64,000 nt of DNA from a bacterium (GTDB taxonomy: Bacteria > Desulfobacterota > Binatia > DP-6), in contig JAHCID010000003.1 of the NCBI GenBank assembly GCA_026129405.1, positions 433,257-497,256 of the forward strand, in the 5' to 3' direction. This document shows positions 16,928 to 27,317 of this stretch, piece by piece. Each line of letters starts with the position of its first letter. Positions within the stretch are counted from its first letter, which is position 1. The position numbers and the translations under genes were made by a program. The notes under the pieces are model-generated. The model worked only from the letters and a program-made list of their open reading frames with translations, ran no database searches and had not been told where the DNA came from.

Positions 16928-18174
16928 AGGCCCGCGTCGCCGTCGCCGTCGCCCTCGCGGCCGGCCTGGCCGGAGGCTACTTCCTGCGCGGCACGCCGGC
17001 ACCGGCGTCGCCCGACCTCGCCGCCGCGCCGGAGCAGCTGTGGACCTGCGGCATGCATCCGCAGGTGCTGCGCCACGAGCCGGGCAGCTGCCCCATCTGC
17101 GGCATGGCCCTGACCCCTCTCCGGCACGAGGCCGCGACCCCGGGGACGCGCGAGGCGGTCACCATCGATCCGGTGGTGGTGCAGAACATGGGCGTCCGGG
17201 TGGCGCCGGTGCGGCGCGGCGCGCTCGCGGCCTCGGTCCGCGCGGCCGGCGTGCTCGCCGAGGCGCAGCCGGCGCAGCACGACGTCACGCCGCGGGTCGG
17301 CGGCGTCGTGACGCGGCTGTGGGCCGACACCGACGGCATGCACGTGCAGCAGGGCGCACCGCTCTTCGCGCTCCAGAGCCCCGAGCTCGACGCCGCCGTC
17401 GGCGAGCTGATCGCAGCGCGACGCGCTGCCGAGGAATCCCCGACCGCCGCGTCGTCCACCGCCGCCGCCGTGCGGACGGCGGTGGAGCGCAAGCTCGCCC
17501 GCTGGGGCGTGGCGCCGGACGACGTCGCGCGTCTGGCCCGCCTCGACGCACCGCCGCCGGCGGTCACGTTCCGCAGCCCGATCGACGGCCACGTCGTGAT
17601 GAAGGAGGTCGTCGAGGGCGACGGCGTCGAGGCGGGGAGGACCGTGCTGCGGATCGTCGACCACCGGGCGCTGTGGCTCGAGGCGCGGGTGTTCGAGCGC
17701 CAGCTCGGGGCCGTGCGCCTCGGCCAGCCGGCGACGGCGACCCTCGACGCCGACCCCGGCCGGCCGATCACCGGCACGGTGTCGTTCGTCCATCCACATC
17801 TCGATGCGGCAACGCGGACCGGCATGGTGCGGGTCGCGGTGCCGAACCCCGACCTCGCGCTGCGCCCCGGCATGTTCGCCACGGTGGAGCTGCACGGCGA
17901 GGTCGCTGCCGACGCCGTGCTCGTGCCGCGCGAGGCGGTGATCGACACCGGGACGCGCCAGCTCGCCTTCGTCGCCCGGCCGGGCGGCCGCTTCGAGGCG
18001 CGCACGCTACGGCTCGGCGAGGCCGGCGTCGGACCGGACGGGCCGGCGTTCGCGGTCCTCGACGGGCTCGCGCCGGGCGACGACGTCGTCGTCAGCGGCC
18101 AGTTCCTGCTCGACGCGGAGAGCCGTCTGCGCGAGGGCATCGCCCGCTTCCAGGCGACGGAGGCGGGGCGGTGA
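16924..18174 (+). CDS. cusB: Cu/Ag efflux periplasmic adaptor CusB with heavy-metal-binding domain
   Basis: This 416-residue adaptor links the inner-membrane pump to the outer-membrane channel. After an N-terminal membrane anchor comes a heavy-metal-binding domain with TCGMHPQVL (C42) and PGSCPICGMALTPL (C56, C59). This YHS-like module is commonly seen in CusB-type adaptors. Next are the barrel-sandwich, beta-barrel and membrane-proximal regions of membrane-fusion proteins (FRSPIDGHVV, LRPGMFATVELHG, GLAPGDDVVVSGQF). The GTG start is inside the end of cusC and the stop overlaps the cusA start, giving tight coupling. The metal-binding module favours copper or silver as substrate. Confidence 0.92.
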   Translation: MKARVAVAVALAAGLAGGYFLRGTPAPASPDLAAAPEQLWTCGMHPQVLRHEPGSCPICGMALTPLRHEAATPGTREAVTIDPVVVQNMGVRVAPVRRGALAASVRAAGVLAEAQPAQHDVTPRVGGVVTRLWADTDGMHVQQGAPLFALQSPELDAAVGELIAARRAAEESPTAASSTAAAVRTAVERKLARWGVAPDDVARLARLDAPPPAVTFRSPIDGHVVMKEVVEGDGVEAGRTVLRIVDHRALWLEARVFERQLGAVRLGQPATATLDADPGRPITGTVSFVHPHLDAATRTGMVRVAVPNPDLALRPGMFATVELHGEVAADAVLVPREAVIDTGTRQLAFVARPGGRFEARTLRLGEAGVGPDGPAFAVLDGLAPGDDVVVSGQFLLDAESRLREGIARFQATEAGR

Positions 18175-21100
18175 TCGCCCGCGTCATCGCGGCCTCGGTC
18201 CGCAATCGCCTGCTGGTCGTGCTCCTCACCCTGCTCCTCGTCGGGCTCGGCCTGCACGCCACGCGCACGATCCGGCTGGACGCCATCCCGGACCTCTCCG
18301 ACGTCCAGGTGATCGTGGTCACCGACGTACCCGGTCAGAACCCCCAGGTGGTGGACGATCAGGTCACCTATCCGCTCGCCAACCTGATGCTCGCCGTCCC
18401 GGGCAGCACGGCGGTGCGCGGCTTCAGCATGTTCGAGCTCTCCTTCGTCTACGTGCTCTTCGAAGACGGGACGGACCTCTACTGGGCACGCAGCCGGGTG
18501 CTCGAAGCGCTCAGCGCGGCGCGCGAGCGCCTGCCTCCCGAGGTGCAGCCCCGCCTCGGGCCCGACGCGACGGGCGTCGGCTGGGTGTACCAGTACGTGC
18601 TGTACCCCGGCTGGTACTGCGCGTCGGCTCCGCGCGGCGTGTGGCGCGACGATGCCGCCGATCGCTGGTGGGCGCGCCCCGACGACGCGCCGCCCGACCG
18701 CCGGCCGGCGCTGCGACGGGTGCGCGGCTTCGCCGATCCGGGGACGTGCCCGCTCGACGGCTCCCCGCTCCGGGCCTCCGATCAGGACCTGAGCTCGCTG
18801 CGCGCGCTCCAGGACTGGTACGTGCGCCAGCCGCTCAACGCCGTGCCGGGCGTGGCCGAGGTGGCGTCGATCGGCGGTTTCGTCCGCGAGTATCAGGTGG
18901 TGCTCCGTCCCGAGCGGCTGCTCGCCCTCGATCTGCCCATCGGCGACGTCGTGCGCGCGGTCGAGCGCTCCAACCGCGACGTCGGCGGCGCCGTCGTCGA
19001 GATGGCGGAGCACGAGTACATGGTGCGCAGCCGCGGCTACCTCGGCGGCGTCGACGATCTCGCGCAGGTGCCCGTGCGCGTCGGTGCCGACGGTACGCCC
19101 GTGCTCCTCGGCGACGTGGCGACCATCCAGGTGGGCGGCGCGGCGCGGCGCGGCGTCGGCGAGCTCGACGGACGGGGCGAGGCGGTGGGGGGCGTCGTCG
19201 TCGCCCGCTTCGGCGAGAACGCCTACCAGGTGATCCAGGCGGCGAAGGCGAAGCTCGCCGAGCTCGAGGCGGGGCTTCCGCCCGGCGTCTACGTGCTGCC
19301 GACGTACGATCGCTCGGCGCTGATCGAGCGCGCCGTCGGCACGCTACGGCGCGCGGTGATCGAGGAGCTGATCGTGACCGCGCTCGTCTGCCTCGTCTTC
19401 CTGGCGCACGTGCGCAGCGCGCTGGTGGCGATCGTGGTGCTGCCGATCGGGCTCCTGGTGTCGCTGCTGGTGATGCAGCTGCTCGGCATCAACGCCAACG
19501 TCATGAGCCTCGGCGGCCTCGCGCTCGCGGTCGGCGTGATGGTCGATTCCGCCGTCGTCATGATCGAGAACGCGCACAAGCACCTCGAGCGCGAGCGGGC
19601 ACGGGTGGGGGCGGGCGGCACGCCGCGCGGCCAGGCGGCGGTCGTGCTCGCGGCGGCCGTCGAGGTCGGACCGAGCCTCTTCTTCTCCCTGCTCGTCATC
19701 ACGGTGTCGTTCCTGCCGATCTTCGTCCTCGGCGAGCAGTCGGGACGGCTGTTCGGCCCGCTCGCCTACACGAAGACGTTCGCCATCGCCGCCGGCGCCG
19801 TCCTCGGCATCACCGTGGTGCCGGCGCTGATGGTGTGGCTGGTGCGCGGGCGCATCCCGTCGGAGGCGGCGAACCCGCTGAACCGCGCCGGGACGCGGCT
19901 CTACGAGCCCGCCTTCCACCTGACCATGCGCCATCCCGTCGCCACCCTGGCCGTGGTCGCCGTGCTGGGCGCGTCGGCCCTGTGGCCGCTGTCGCAGCTG
20001 GGTGAGGAGTTCATGCCGCCGCTCGACGAGGGCGACCTCCTCTACATGCCGACCACCGACCCGGGCATCGGCGTCACCGCGAGCACGGCGCTGCTCCAGC
20101 AGACCGATCGGCTCATCAAGACGTTCCCCGAGGTCGTGCGCGTGCACGGCAAGATCGGTCGCGCCGAGACCGCCACCGACCCGGCGCCGCTCTCGATGAT
20201 CGAGACGGTCGTGCAGCTCGAGCCCGACCCGGCGCGCTGGCGCACGCGGACGGTCGCCCGCTTCCATGACGGCTGGCCCGACTGGCTCGCCGCGCCGCTG
20301 CGCTGGATCTGGTCGAGCCGGCGCACCATCACGCGCGAGGAGCTGACCTACGGATGGACCGAGCCGGACGGCACGCGGCATCCGGGGCTCCACCAGAGCG
20401 TCAGCTTCCCCGGGGTCGCCAACGCCTGGCCGTATCCGATCGAGAACCGCCTGCAGATGCTGACCACCGGCATCAAGACGCCCGTCGGCGTGAAGGTCCT
20501 CGGGCCCGACCTCGACGTCCTCTCCGCCCTCGCCGAGCGCACGGCCAACGTGCTCCGCACCGTGCCCGGAACGGTCAGCGCGTACCCGGAGCGCACGACC
20601 GGCGGCTACTACCTCGACGTCGACGTCGACCGCGGGGCGGCGGCGCGCTACGGCCTCACCACCGGCGACGTGCAGGACGTCGTCCAGACCGCCGTCGGCG
20701 GCATGGCGGTGACGACCGCCGTCGAGGGGCTCGCCCGATACCCGGTGACGGTGCGCTACGCGCGCGAGCTGCGCGACGATCTGCCGGCCCTGCGGGCCGT
20801 CCTCGTGCCCACGGCGACCGGTACGCAGGTGCCGCTCGGGCAGCTCGCCACCCTGCGCGTGACGCCCGGCCCGCCGATGATCCGCAGCGAGGACGCGCGC
20901 CGGAGCAGCTGGGTCTACGTCGACATCACGGGACGCGACCTCGGCGGCTACGTGCGCGAGGCACGCGCCCGCGTCGACGCCGAGGCGCCGCTGCCGCCGG
21001 GGTACACGCGACTCTGGTCCGGCCGTTTCGAGCAGCTCGAGCGCGCGAACGCCCGCCTCCGCGTGGTCGTGCCGATCACGCTCGTCCTCATCGTGCTGCT

Positions 21101-21578
21101 GCTCTACGCCGCGAACGGCAGCTGGCTGCGGGTCGGCATCGTGCTCCTCGCCGTGCCCTTCAGCCTGATCGGCGCGTTCTGGTTCCTGTGGATCCTCGAC
21201 TACGACCTCAGCCTCGCGGTCTGGGTCGGCATCATCGCGCTGCTCGGCATCGACGCCGAGACCGGGCAGGTGATGCTCCTCTACCTCGACACCACGCTCG
21301 AGCGCTGGCGCGACGCGGGCCGGCTGCGGACGGCCGACGACCTGTACGCGGCCATCCACGAGGGCGCGGTGCAGCGCCTGCGGCCGAAGACGATGACCGT
21401 GGCGACGGACCTGATCGGGCTGCTGCCGCTGCTGTGGGTCACGGGCACCGGCGCCGACGTCACCCGGCGTCTGGTCGCGCCGCTGGTCGGCGGCATCACG
21501 GTGAGCTTCGTGATGGAGCTGCTCGTCTACCCGGTCGTCTTCTACCTCGCGCAGCGCCGGCGGCTGCGCCTCGGGTGA
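18171..21578 (+). CDS. cusA: Cu/Ag RND efflux pump CusA
   Basis: This 1135-residue RND transporter has twelve expected helices and two large periplasmic loops. The three methionines that carry Cu(I)/Ag(I) in E. coli CusA appear conserved: LLYMPTT, PLSMIET and LQMLTTGIK. LGIDAETGQV in the fourth-to-last helix region matches heavy-metal RND pumps. Relative to E. coli CusA there is an insertion of about 60 residues (around 146-204) in the first porter loop. It contains C150 and C193, and its end, ADPGTCPLDGSPL, resembles the PGSCPICGMAL motif of the CusB metal domain. The GTG start overlaps the cusB stop. It exports metal from the periplasm or cytosol by proton antiport. Confidence 0.94.
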   Translation: MIARVIAASVRNRLLVVLLTLLLVGLGLHATRTIRLDAIPDLSDVQVIVVTDVPGQNPQVVDDQVTYPLANLMLAVPGSTAVRGFSMFELSFVYVLFEDGTDLYWARSRVLEALSAARERLPPEVQPRLGPDATGVGWVYQYVLYPGWYCASAPRGVWRDDAADRWWARPDDAPPDRRPALRRVRGFADPGTCPLDGSPLRASDQDLSSLRALQDWYVRQPLNAVPGVAEVASIGGFVREYQVVLRPERLLALDLPIGDVVRAVERSNRDVGGAVVEMAEHEYMVRSRGYLGGVDDLAQVPVRVGADGTPVLLGDVATIQVGGAARRGVGELDGRGEAVGGVVVARFGENAYQVIQAAKAKLAELEAGLPPGVYVLPTYDRSALIERAVGTLRRAVIEELIVTALVCLVFLAHVRSALVAIVVLPIGLLVSLLVMQLLGINANVMSLGGLALAVGVMVDSAVVMIENAHKHLERERARVGAGGTPRGQAAVVLAAAVEVGPSLFFSLLVITVSFLPIFVLGEQSGRLFGPLAYTKTFAIAAGAVLGITVVPALMVWLVRGRIPSEAANPLNRAGTRLYEPAFHLTMRHPVATLAVVAVLGASALWPLSQLGEEFMPPLDEGDLLYMPTTDPGIGVTASTALLQQTDRLIKTFPEVVRVHGKIGRAETATDPAPLSMIETVVQLEPDPARWRTRTVARFHDGWPDWLAAPLRWIWSSRRTITREELTYGWTEPDGTRHPGLHQSVSFPGVANAWPYPIENRLQMLTTGIKTPVGVKVLGPDLDVLSALAERTANVLRTVPGTVSAYPERTTGGYYLDVDVDRGAAARYGLTTGDVQDVVQTAVGGMAVTTAVEGLARYPVTVRYARELRDDLPALRAVLVPTATGTQVPLGQLATLRVTPGPPMIRSEDARRSSWVYVDITGRDLGGYVREARARVDAEAPLPPGYTRLWSGRFEQLERANARLRVVVPITLVLIVLLLYAANGSWLRVGIVLLAVPFSLIGAFWFLWILDYDLSLAVWVGIIALLGIDAETGQVMLLYLDTTLERWRDAGRLRTADDLYAAIHEGAVQRLRPKTMTVATDLIGLLPLLWVTGTGADVTRRLVAPLVGGITVSFVMELLVYPVVFYLAQRRRLRLG

Positions 21579-21594
21579 GGCTCGGGCCGAGCTC
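21577..21594. terminator. Possible bidirectional hairpin between cusA and sulP
   Basis: The 14-nt gap between these convergent genes lies within an imperfect hairpin: GAG (21577-21579) and CTCG (21581-21584) pair with CGAG (21588-21591) and CTC (21592-21594), with one bulged base. It is short and lacks T-tracts. Confidence 0.25.
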
Positions 21595-23377
21595 AGGACG
21601 CGCGCGGCGACGGCGCCGGTTGCTGCGGCTTCGCGGCGACCCAGTCGGGGTTCAGCGCCACCAGGTCGCGCGCCATGCCGAGCGCCTGCGGGAGGTCGCG
21701 CGCGAACACGACGCGCTCGTGCGCGGCCTCCCACTGCGCGCGCGCGAAGACCCGGCGCGGCTCGGGCAGGGGTCCCGCCACGATGACCAGACGCCGCTCG
21801 CGCGTGAGGCGCGCGAGCGCGCTCTCGAGCGCGACGAGCCCGGTCGCGTCGATCACCGGCACGCGGCCGAGCCCCAGCACGACCACCTGGGCGCTGGCGC
21901 CGATGGCGTCGAGCGCCGCGACGGCCTTCTGCGCCGCGCCGAAGAAGAGCGGGCCGGCGATCTCGTAGACCGCGATGCTCGGCGGCAGCGCGCGGTCCTC
22001 GGCTTCCGGGCTCTCGTCGACGAGGATGCGGGCGCGGGTGAGGACCGCCATGCGGTTCATGAAGAGGAACGCCGCCAGGACCACGCCGACGCCCACCGCC
22101 ATGACCATGTCGAACGCCACGGTCAGGGCGAAGCAGGTGACCAGGACGAAGACGTCGCTGCGCGGCGCCACACGCAGCATGTGCGCGACGTGCTGCCGGT
22201 CCGACATGTTCCAGGCGACGAGCAGCAGCAGCGCCGCCAGCGAGCCCATCGGCAGGTGCGCGACGAGCGGCGCCAGGACGAGGATCGCCCCGAGCACGAC
22301 CGCGGCGTGGACGAGGGCCGCGACCGGCGAGCGTGCGCCGCTGCGGACGTTGGTCGCGGTGCGGGCGAGGGCGCCGGTCGCGGCGATGCCGCCGAAGAAC
22401 GGTGCGATCACGTTGGCGAGCCCCTGGCCGACGAGCTCGGCGTCGGGGTCGTGACGCTTGCCGGTCATGCCGTCGGCAACCACCGCGGAGAGGAGCGACT
22501 CGATCGCCCCGAGCATGGCGATCGCCATCGCCGCCGGCAGCAGGGACGCCACCAGGTCGAAGCTCAGGTCGCCGCCCCAGGGCAGATGCGGCAGCGGCGG
22601 CAGCGGCGGGATGCCCACGAACGGATGGCCGTCGATCGTGCCGTGGAAGCGCGAGCCGATCGTCGCCACCGGCACGCCGAGGGCCCAGACGCAGGCGCCG
22701 ACCAGCGCGAGCGCCACGAGCGGCCCCGGCACCCGCGGCACCAGGCGCGGCGCGACCAGGAGGAGCCCGAGCGTCGCCAGGGTGACGCCGAGCTCCACGG
22801 CCGACCACGTCCCGCGCGCCTGCCACAGCGCCGCGACCTTCTCCGGGAAGCGCTCCGGCAGGCGGTCGACGCGGAGCCCGAAGGCGTCCTTCAGCTGGAG
22901 CGTCGCGATCACCGTCGCGATGCCCGCGGTGAATCCGGTCGTCACCGGATAGGGGATGAACTCGACGAAGCGGCCGAGCCGCGCCACGCCCATGGCGACG
23001 AGGATGAGTCCGGCCAGCAGGCCCGCGACGAGGAGTCCGGCGAGCCCGTGCGCGCCCACGATCGGCGCCAGCACGACCACGAATGCCGCCGTCGGCCCGG
23101 TCACCTGGAACTTCGAGCCGCCGGTCAGCGCCGCGACCGCGCCCGCGACCACGGCCGTGTAGAGGCCGTGCTGGGGGGGGACGCCCGAGGCGATGGCGAG
23201 CGCCATCGAGAGCGGGATCGCGACGATGCCGACGACGCTTCCCGCGAGGAGATCGGCCCGCAGGTCCTGCGCGCCGTAGCCGGCGGCGAGCGCCCGGCGC
23301 AGCCCGACGGCGAAGGGGCGCGTGGTCGGGCGCGGCGGCTGGTCGCCGTCGAGCGACGCGCGCAGCCGACTAGGCAT
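21593..23377 (-). CDS. SulP-family anion transporter with STAS domain
   Basis: This 594-residue protein has the SulP/SLC26 transport domain of about 12-14 helices followed by a cytoplasmic STAS domain (from about residue 450). Signature segments are VGIVAIPLSMALAIASGVPP, KFQVTGPTAAFVVVL, and the GGIAATGALARTATNVRSGA stretch. STAS contains the anti-anti-sigma-like VPVIDATGLVALES. Members move sulfate, bicarbonate or C4-dicarboxylates; the substrate cannot be fixed from sequence. I chose the ATG at 23375-23377 over a GTG 36 nt upstream. It is a single gene, convergent with cusA, with no sign that it belongs to the copper operon. Confidence 0.9.
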   Translation of the reverse strand: MPSRLRASLDGDQPPRPTTRPFAVGLRRALAAGYGAQDLRADLLAGSVVGIVAIPLSMALAIASGVPPQHGLYTAVVAGAVAALTGGSKFQVTGPTAAFVVVLAPIVGAHGLAGLLVAGLLAGLILVAMGVARLGRFVEFIPYPVTTGFTAGIATVIATLQLKDAFGLRVDRLPERFPEKVAALWQARGTWSAVELGVTLATLGLLLVAPRLVPRVPGPLVALALVGACVWALGVPVATIGSRFHGTIDGHPFVGIPPLPPLPHLPWGGDLSFDLVASLLPAAMAIAMLGAIESLLSAVVADGMTGKRHDPDAELVGQGLANVIAPFFGGIAATGALARTATNVRSGARSPVAALVHAAVVLGAILVLAPLVAHLPMGSLAALLLLVAWNMSDRQHVAHMLRVAPRSDVFVLVTCFALTVAFDMVMAVGVGVVLAAFLFMNRMAVLTRARILVDESPEAEDRALPPSIAVYEIAGPLFFGAAQKAVAALDAIGASAQVVVLGLGRVPVIDATGLVALESALARLTRERRLVIVAGPLPEPRRVFARAQWEAAHERVVFARDLPQALGMARDLVALNPDWVAAKPQQPAPSPRAS

Positions 23378-23460
23378 CGCACGTCGATCGCGCCGCGGTA
23401 TCCATGCCGTCACAGTGGCACACGGCCCCGGCCAGATGAAACCCGGGCGTCGGCGGCACG

Positions 23461-23652
23461 GTGCACCGCCGCTCGACGCGCACCCGGCGATGTATGCGCA
23501 TCCATGCCCGGCGCCGGACGTGCGAGACGAGCGCCAGCCCGCAGGCGTCGGTGGGACGCTGGCGTCGCGAGCTGCCGGCGGAGCTGGCGGCGTTCCTCAC
23601 CGCCGAGCTGCGCGACGAGCTCGCGCGCTTCGACTACGACGCGGACGCCTGA
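23461..23652 (+). pseudogene. Possible C-terminal remnant of a sulfotransferase gene
   Basis: The only plus-strand reading frame in the SulP-aldolase gap (63 codons) ends with SVGRWRRELPAEL and then DELARFDYDADA. This pattern (VGRWRREL..., a helix, ...ELARFGY) is common at the extreme C-terminus of bacterial sulfotransferases. Nothing resembling the PAPS-binding part occurs upstream. If real, it is a fragment left after deletion. It overlaps the aldolase stop by 19 nt. The rest of the 256-nt gap shows nothing else. The match is from memory and short, so confidence is low. Confidence 0.28.
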
Positions 23653-24587
23653 CCGGCGCTCGCGGCGTCCTCGGCCTTGCCCGCGCTGCCGAGGAGCATG
23701 ATGCGCTCCATGGTCGCGGCGCGGATGGCACGCTCCATCTCGCCCATGAGCTCGTAGAGGTTGAAGAGGTCGGGCCGCTCGCTCAGGACCTGGCGCAGCC
23801 GGCCGAGGGCGGCGAGGCGGAGGTCGGAGTCGGTGTTCACCTTGGCGACGCCGAGCGCCACGGCCTCGGCGATGAGATCGGGCGGAATGCCCTGGGCGTG
23901 GGGCAGCGTCGCACCGTAGCGCTCGGCGAGGGCGACGCCCTCGGCCGGCAGCGTCGAGGCGCCGTGCAGCACGAGCGGCTGGGGGACGCGGGCGGCGATC
24001 TCGCGCAAGCGCTCGAAGTCGAGGTACGGCGTGCCCTTGAACTTGTAGGCGCCGTGCGACGTACCGATGGCCACGGCGAGCGCGTCGACCTGGGTCTCGG
24101 TCGCGAAGCGCACGGCCTGATCGGGGTCGGTCAGCATGGAGCGGCCGCTCTGCTCGCCGAGATCCTCGATGCCGGCCAGCGTCCCGAGCTCCGCCTCGAC
24201 GTGGACGCCGCGCGTGCGTGCGTAGCTCACGATGTCGCGGGTCTCGCGCTCGTTCTCCTCGAACGTCTCGCGCGACGCGTCGATCATCACCGACGGGTAG
24301 CCCGCGTCGATCGCGGCGCGCGCCAGCTCGACGCTCCTGCCGTGGTCGAGGTGCAGCGCGATCGGCGCCTGCGTGCCGCTCGCCAGCTTCGAGACGATGG
24401 CGACCATGGTCTCGAGCCCGGCGTGCTTCACGGCGCCCTCGGACGTCTGCACCAGGACCGGCGCCGAGAGCGCGTCGGCGGCGGCGATCACCCCGCGCGT
24501 CGATTCGAGATCGTAGACGTTGAAGCCGCCGAGCGCCCAGCCTTCGCGGCGGGCGCGGATCAGATACTCTCGCGGATTCACCAGCAT
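23634..24587 (-). CDS. fba: Class II fructose/tagatose-bisphosphate aldolase family protein
   Basis: This 317-residue zinc aldolase catalyses reversible cleavage of a ketose-bisphosphate to DHAP and an aldehyde. Zinc and substrate motifs are visible: LHLDHGRSVE, SVMIDASRETFEEN, VHVEAELGTLAG, AIGTSHGAYKFKG, VLHGASTLP and KVNTDSDLR. These are typical of the FbaA/GatY/KbaY group. Fructose-1,6-bisphosphate is the likeliest substrate because the upstream gene is for glycogen breakdown, but tagatose-bisphosphate aldolase is not excluded. The ATG has a GGAGGGG ribosome site 4-5 nt upstream. It lies 50 nt downstream of glgX on the same strand, probably in one operon. Confidence 0.88.
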   Translation of the reverse strand: MLVNPREYLIRARREGWALGGFNVYDLESTRGVIAAADALSAPVLVQTSEGAVKHAGLETMVAIVSKLASGTQAPIALHLDHGRSVELARAAIDAGYPSVMIDASRETFEENERETRDIVSYARTRGVHVEAELGTLAGIEDLGEQSGRSMLTDPDQAVRFATETQVDALAVAIGTSHGAYKFKGTPYLDFERLREIAARVPQPLVLHGASTLPAEGVALAERYGATLPHAQGIPPDLIAEAVALGVAKVNTDSDLRLAALGRLRQVLSERPDLFNLYELMGEMERAIRAATMERIMLLGSAGKAEDAASAGQASAS

Positions 24588-24637
24588 GTCCCCTCCCTGG
24601 CACGGCGCCGGCCCCGGCGCGAGGGGGGGCACGCCGC

Positions 24638-26761
<2,124 letters not shown>

Positions 26762-26806
26762 GACGCCTCCCCCGCACCGCCGCAGCGCGGGCGACGCGTG
26801 GCGCGG

Positions 26807-26834
26807 AGGGTAGCAGCCGCACGCGGGCTGACAA
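26807..26834 (-). promoter_or_regulatory. Putative promoter of glgX-fba
   Basis: On the minus strand TTGTCA (26829-26834) and TACCCT (26807-26812) are separated by 16 nt and lie 45 nt upstream of the glgX GTG. Confidence 0.45.
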
Positions 26835-26925
26835 TGCGGGTCGTGCCGCGGCGGGCGGGCCGGGATCACGCAATCGTCACGCCTGCGCCCGCTCCGGCGT
26901 CACACGTACGGGGTAGAAACCCGCC

Positions 26926-27174
26926 GTGCGCGAGGACGAGGTACGCGGGCCCGAGACGATCGCGTGTCCGCGCTGTCTCTGGGCGCGGATGGCGCAAGGA
27001 GCCGATGCCTGCCTGCGCCTGCGCGTCGGCCTGCGCGCGCACCTGGCCGTCTGCCACCCGGGAGTCCCGGAGGCCCGCGCGTCCGCCGTCGCCGACGGCC
27101 TGGCGGCCCGCCCCGCGCCGCCCCCGCGCCGCCCGCCGAGCCTCCCCACCGCGCTGCCCGCAGCGATCGGCTGA
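26926..27174 (+). CDS. Small hypothetical CPRC-containing protein
   Basis: I do not recognise this 82-residue product. It has ACPRCLW near residue 13 and, after about 20 residues, HLAVCHPG. This C-x2-C ... H-x3-C-H arrangement could bind zinc. A Pro-rich tail follows. The GTG start lies 6 nt after a TAGAAA -10-like box. A perfect 15-bp inverted repeat begins 22 nt after the stop, as expected of a terminator, which supports a real transcription unit. It is divergent from glgX. Without this gene the 26762-27317 stretch would be empty. Confidence 0.4.
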   Translation: MREDEVRGPETIACPRCLWARMAQGADACLRLRVGLRAHLAVCHPGVPEARASAVADGLAARPAPPPRRPPSLPTALPAAIG

Positions 27175-27196
27175 CGCGCCGATCGTCCCGCCGCCC

Positions 27197-27233
27197 CGTC
27201 GTGTCCGCCGCGCGTCCTGCGGCGGACACGACG
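27197..27233 (+). terminator. Perfect 15-bp stem-loop
   Basis: CGTCGTGTCCGCCGC (27197-27211) and GCGGCGGACACGACG (27219-27233) are exact inverted repeats around a 7-nt loop. It starts 22 nt after the CPRC protein stop and ends 84 nt before the next gene. No T-run follows. It is the most stable short hairpin I noticed in the window; an operator for the downstream gene is an alternative reading. Confidence 0.55.
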
Positions 27234-27317
27234 CCCGCCGCGCGCGTCGTGAAGACCGTCGCGAACCCTGCTACAAGCCCGCCCCGGCGATCGGGCTCGG
27301 GGAGAGGGAACGCCGAC

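Noticed and set aside
19344-22826. A 1160-codon minus-strand frame across the cusA-sulP junction
   Set aside because: It is antisense to cusA and out of frame with sulP, lacks any domain pattern and has shadow-type composition.
20354-23701. A 1115-codon plus-strand frame overlapping cusA and antisense to sulP
   Set aside because: It is out of frame with cusA, opposite to sulP, and has no recognisable motif.
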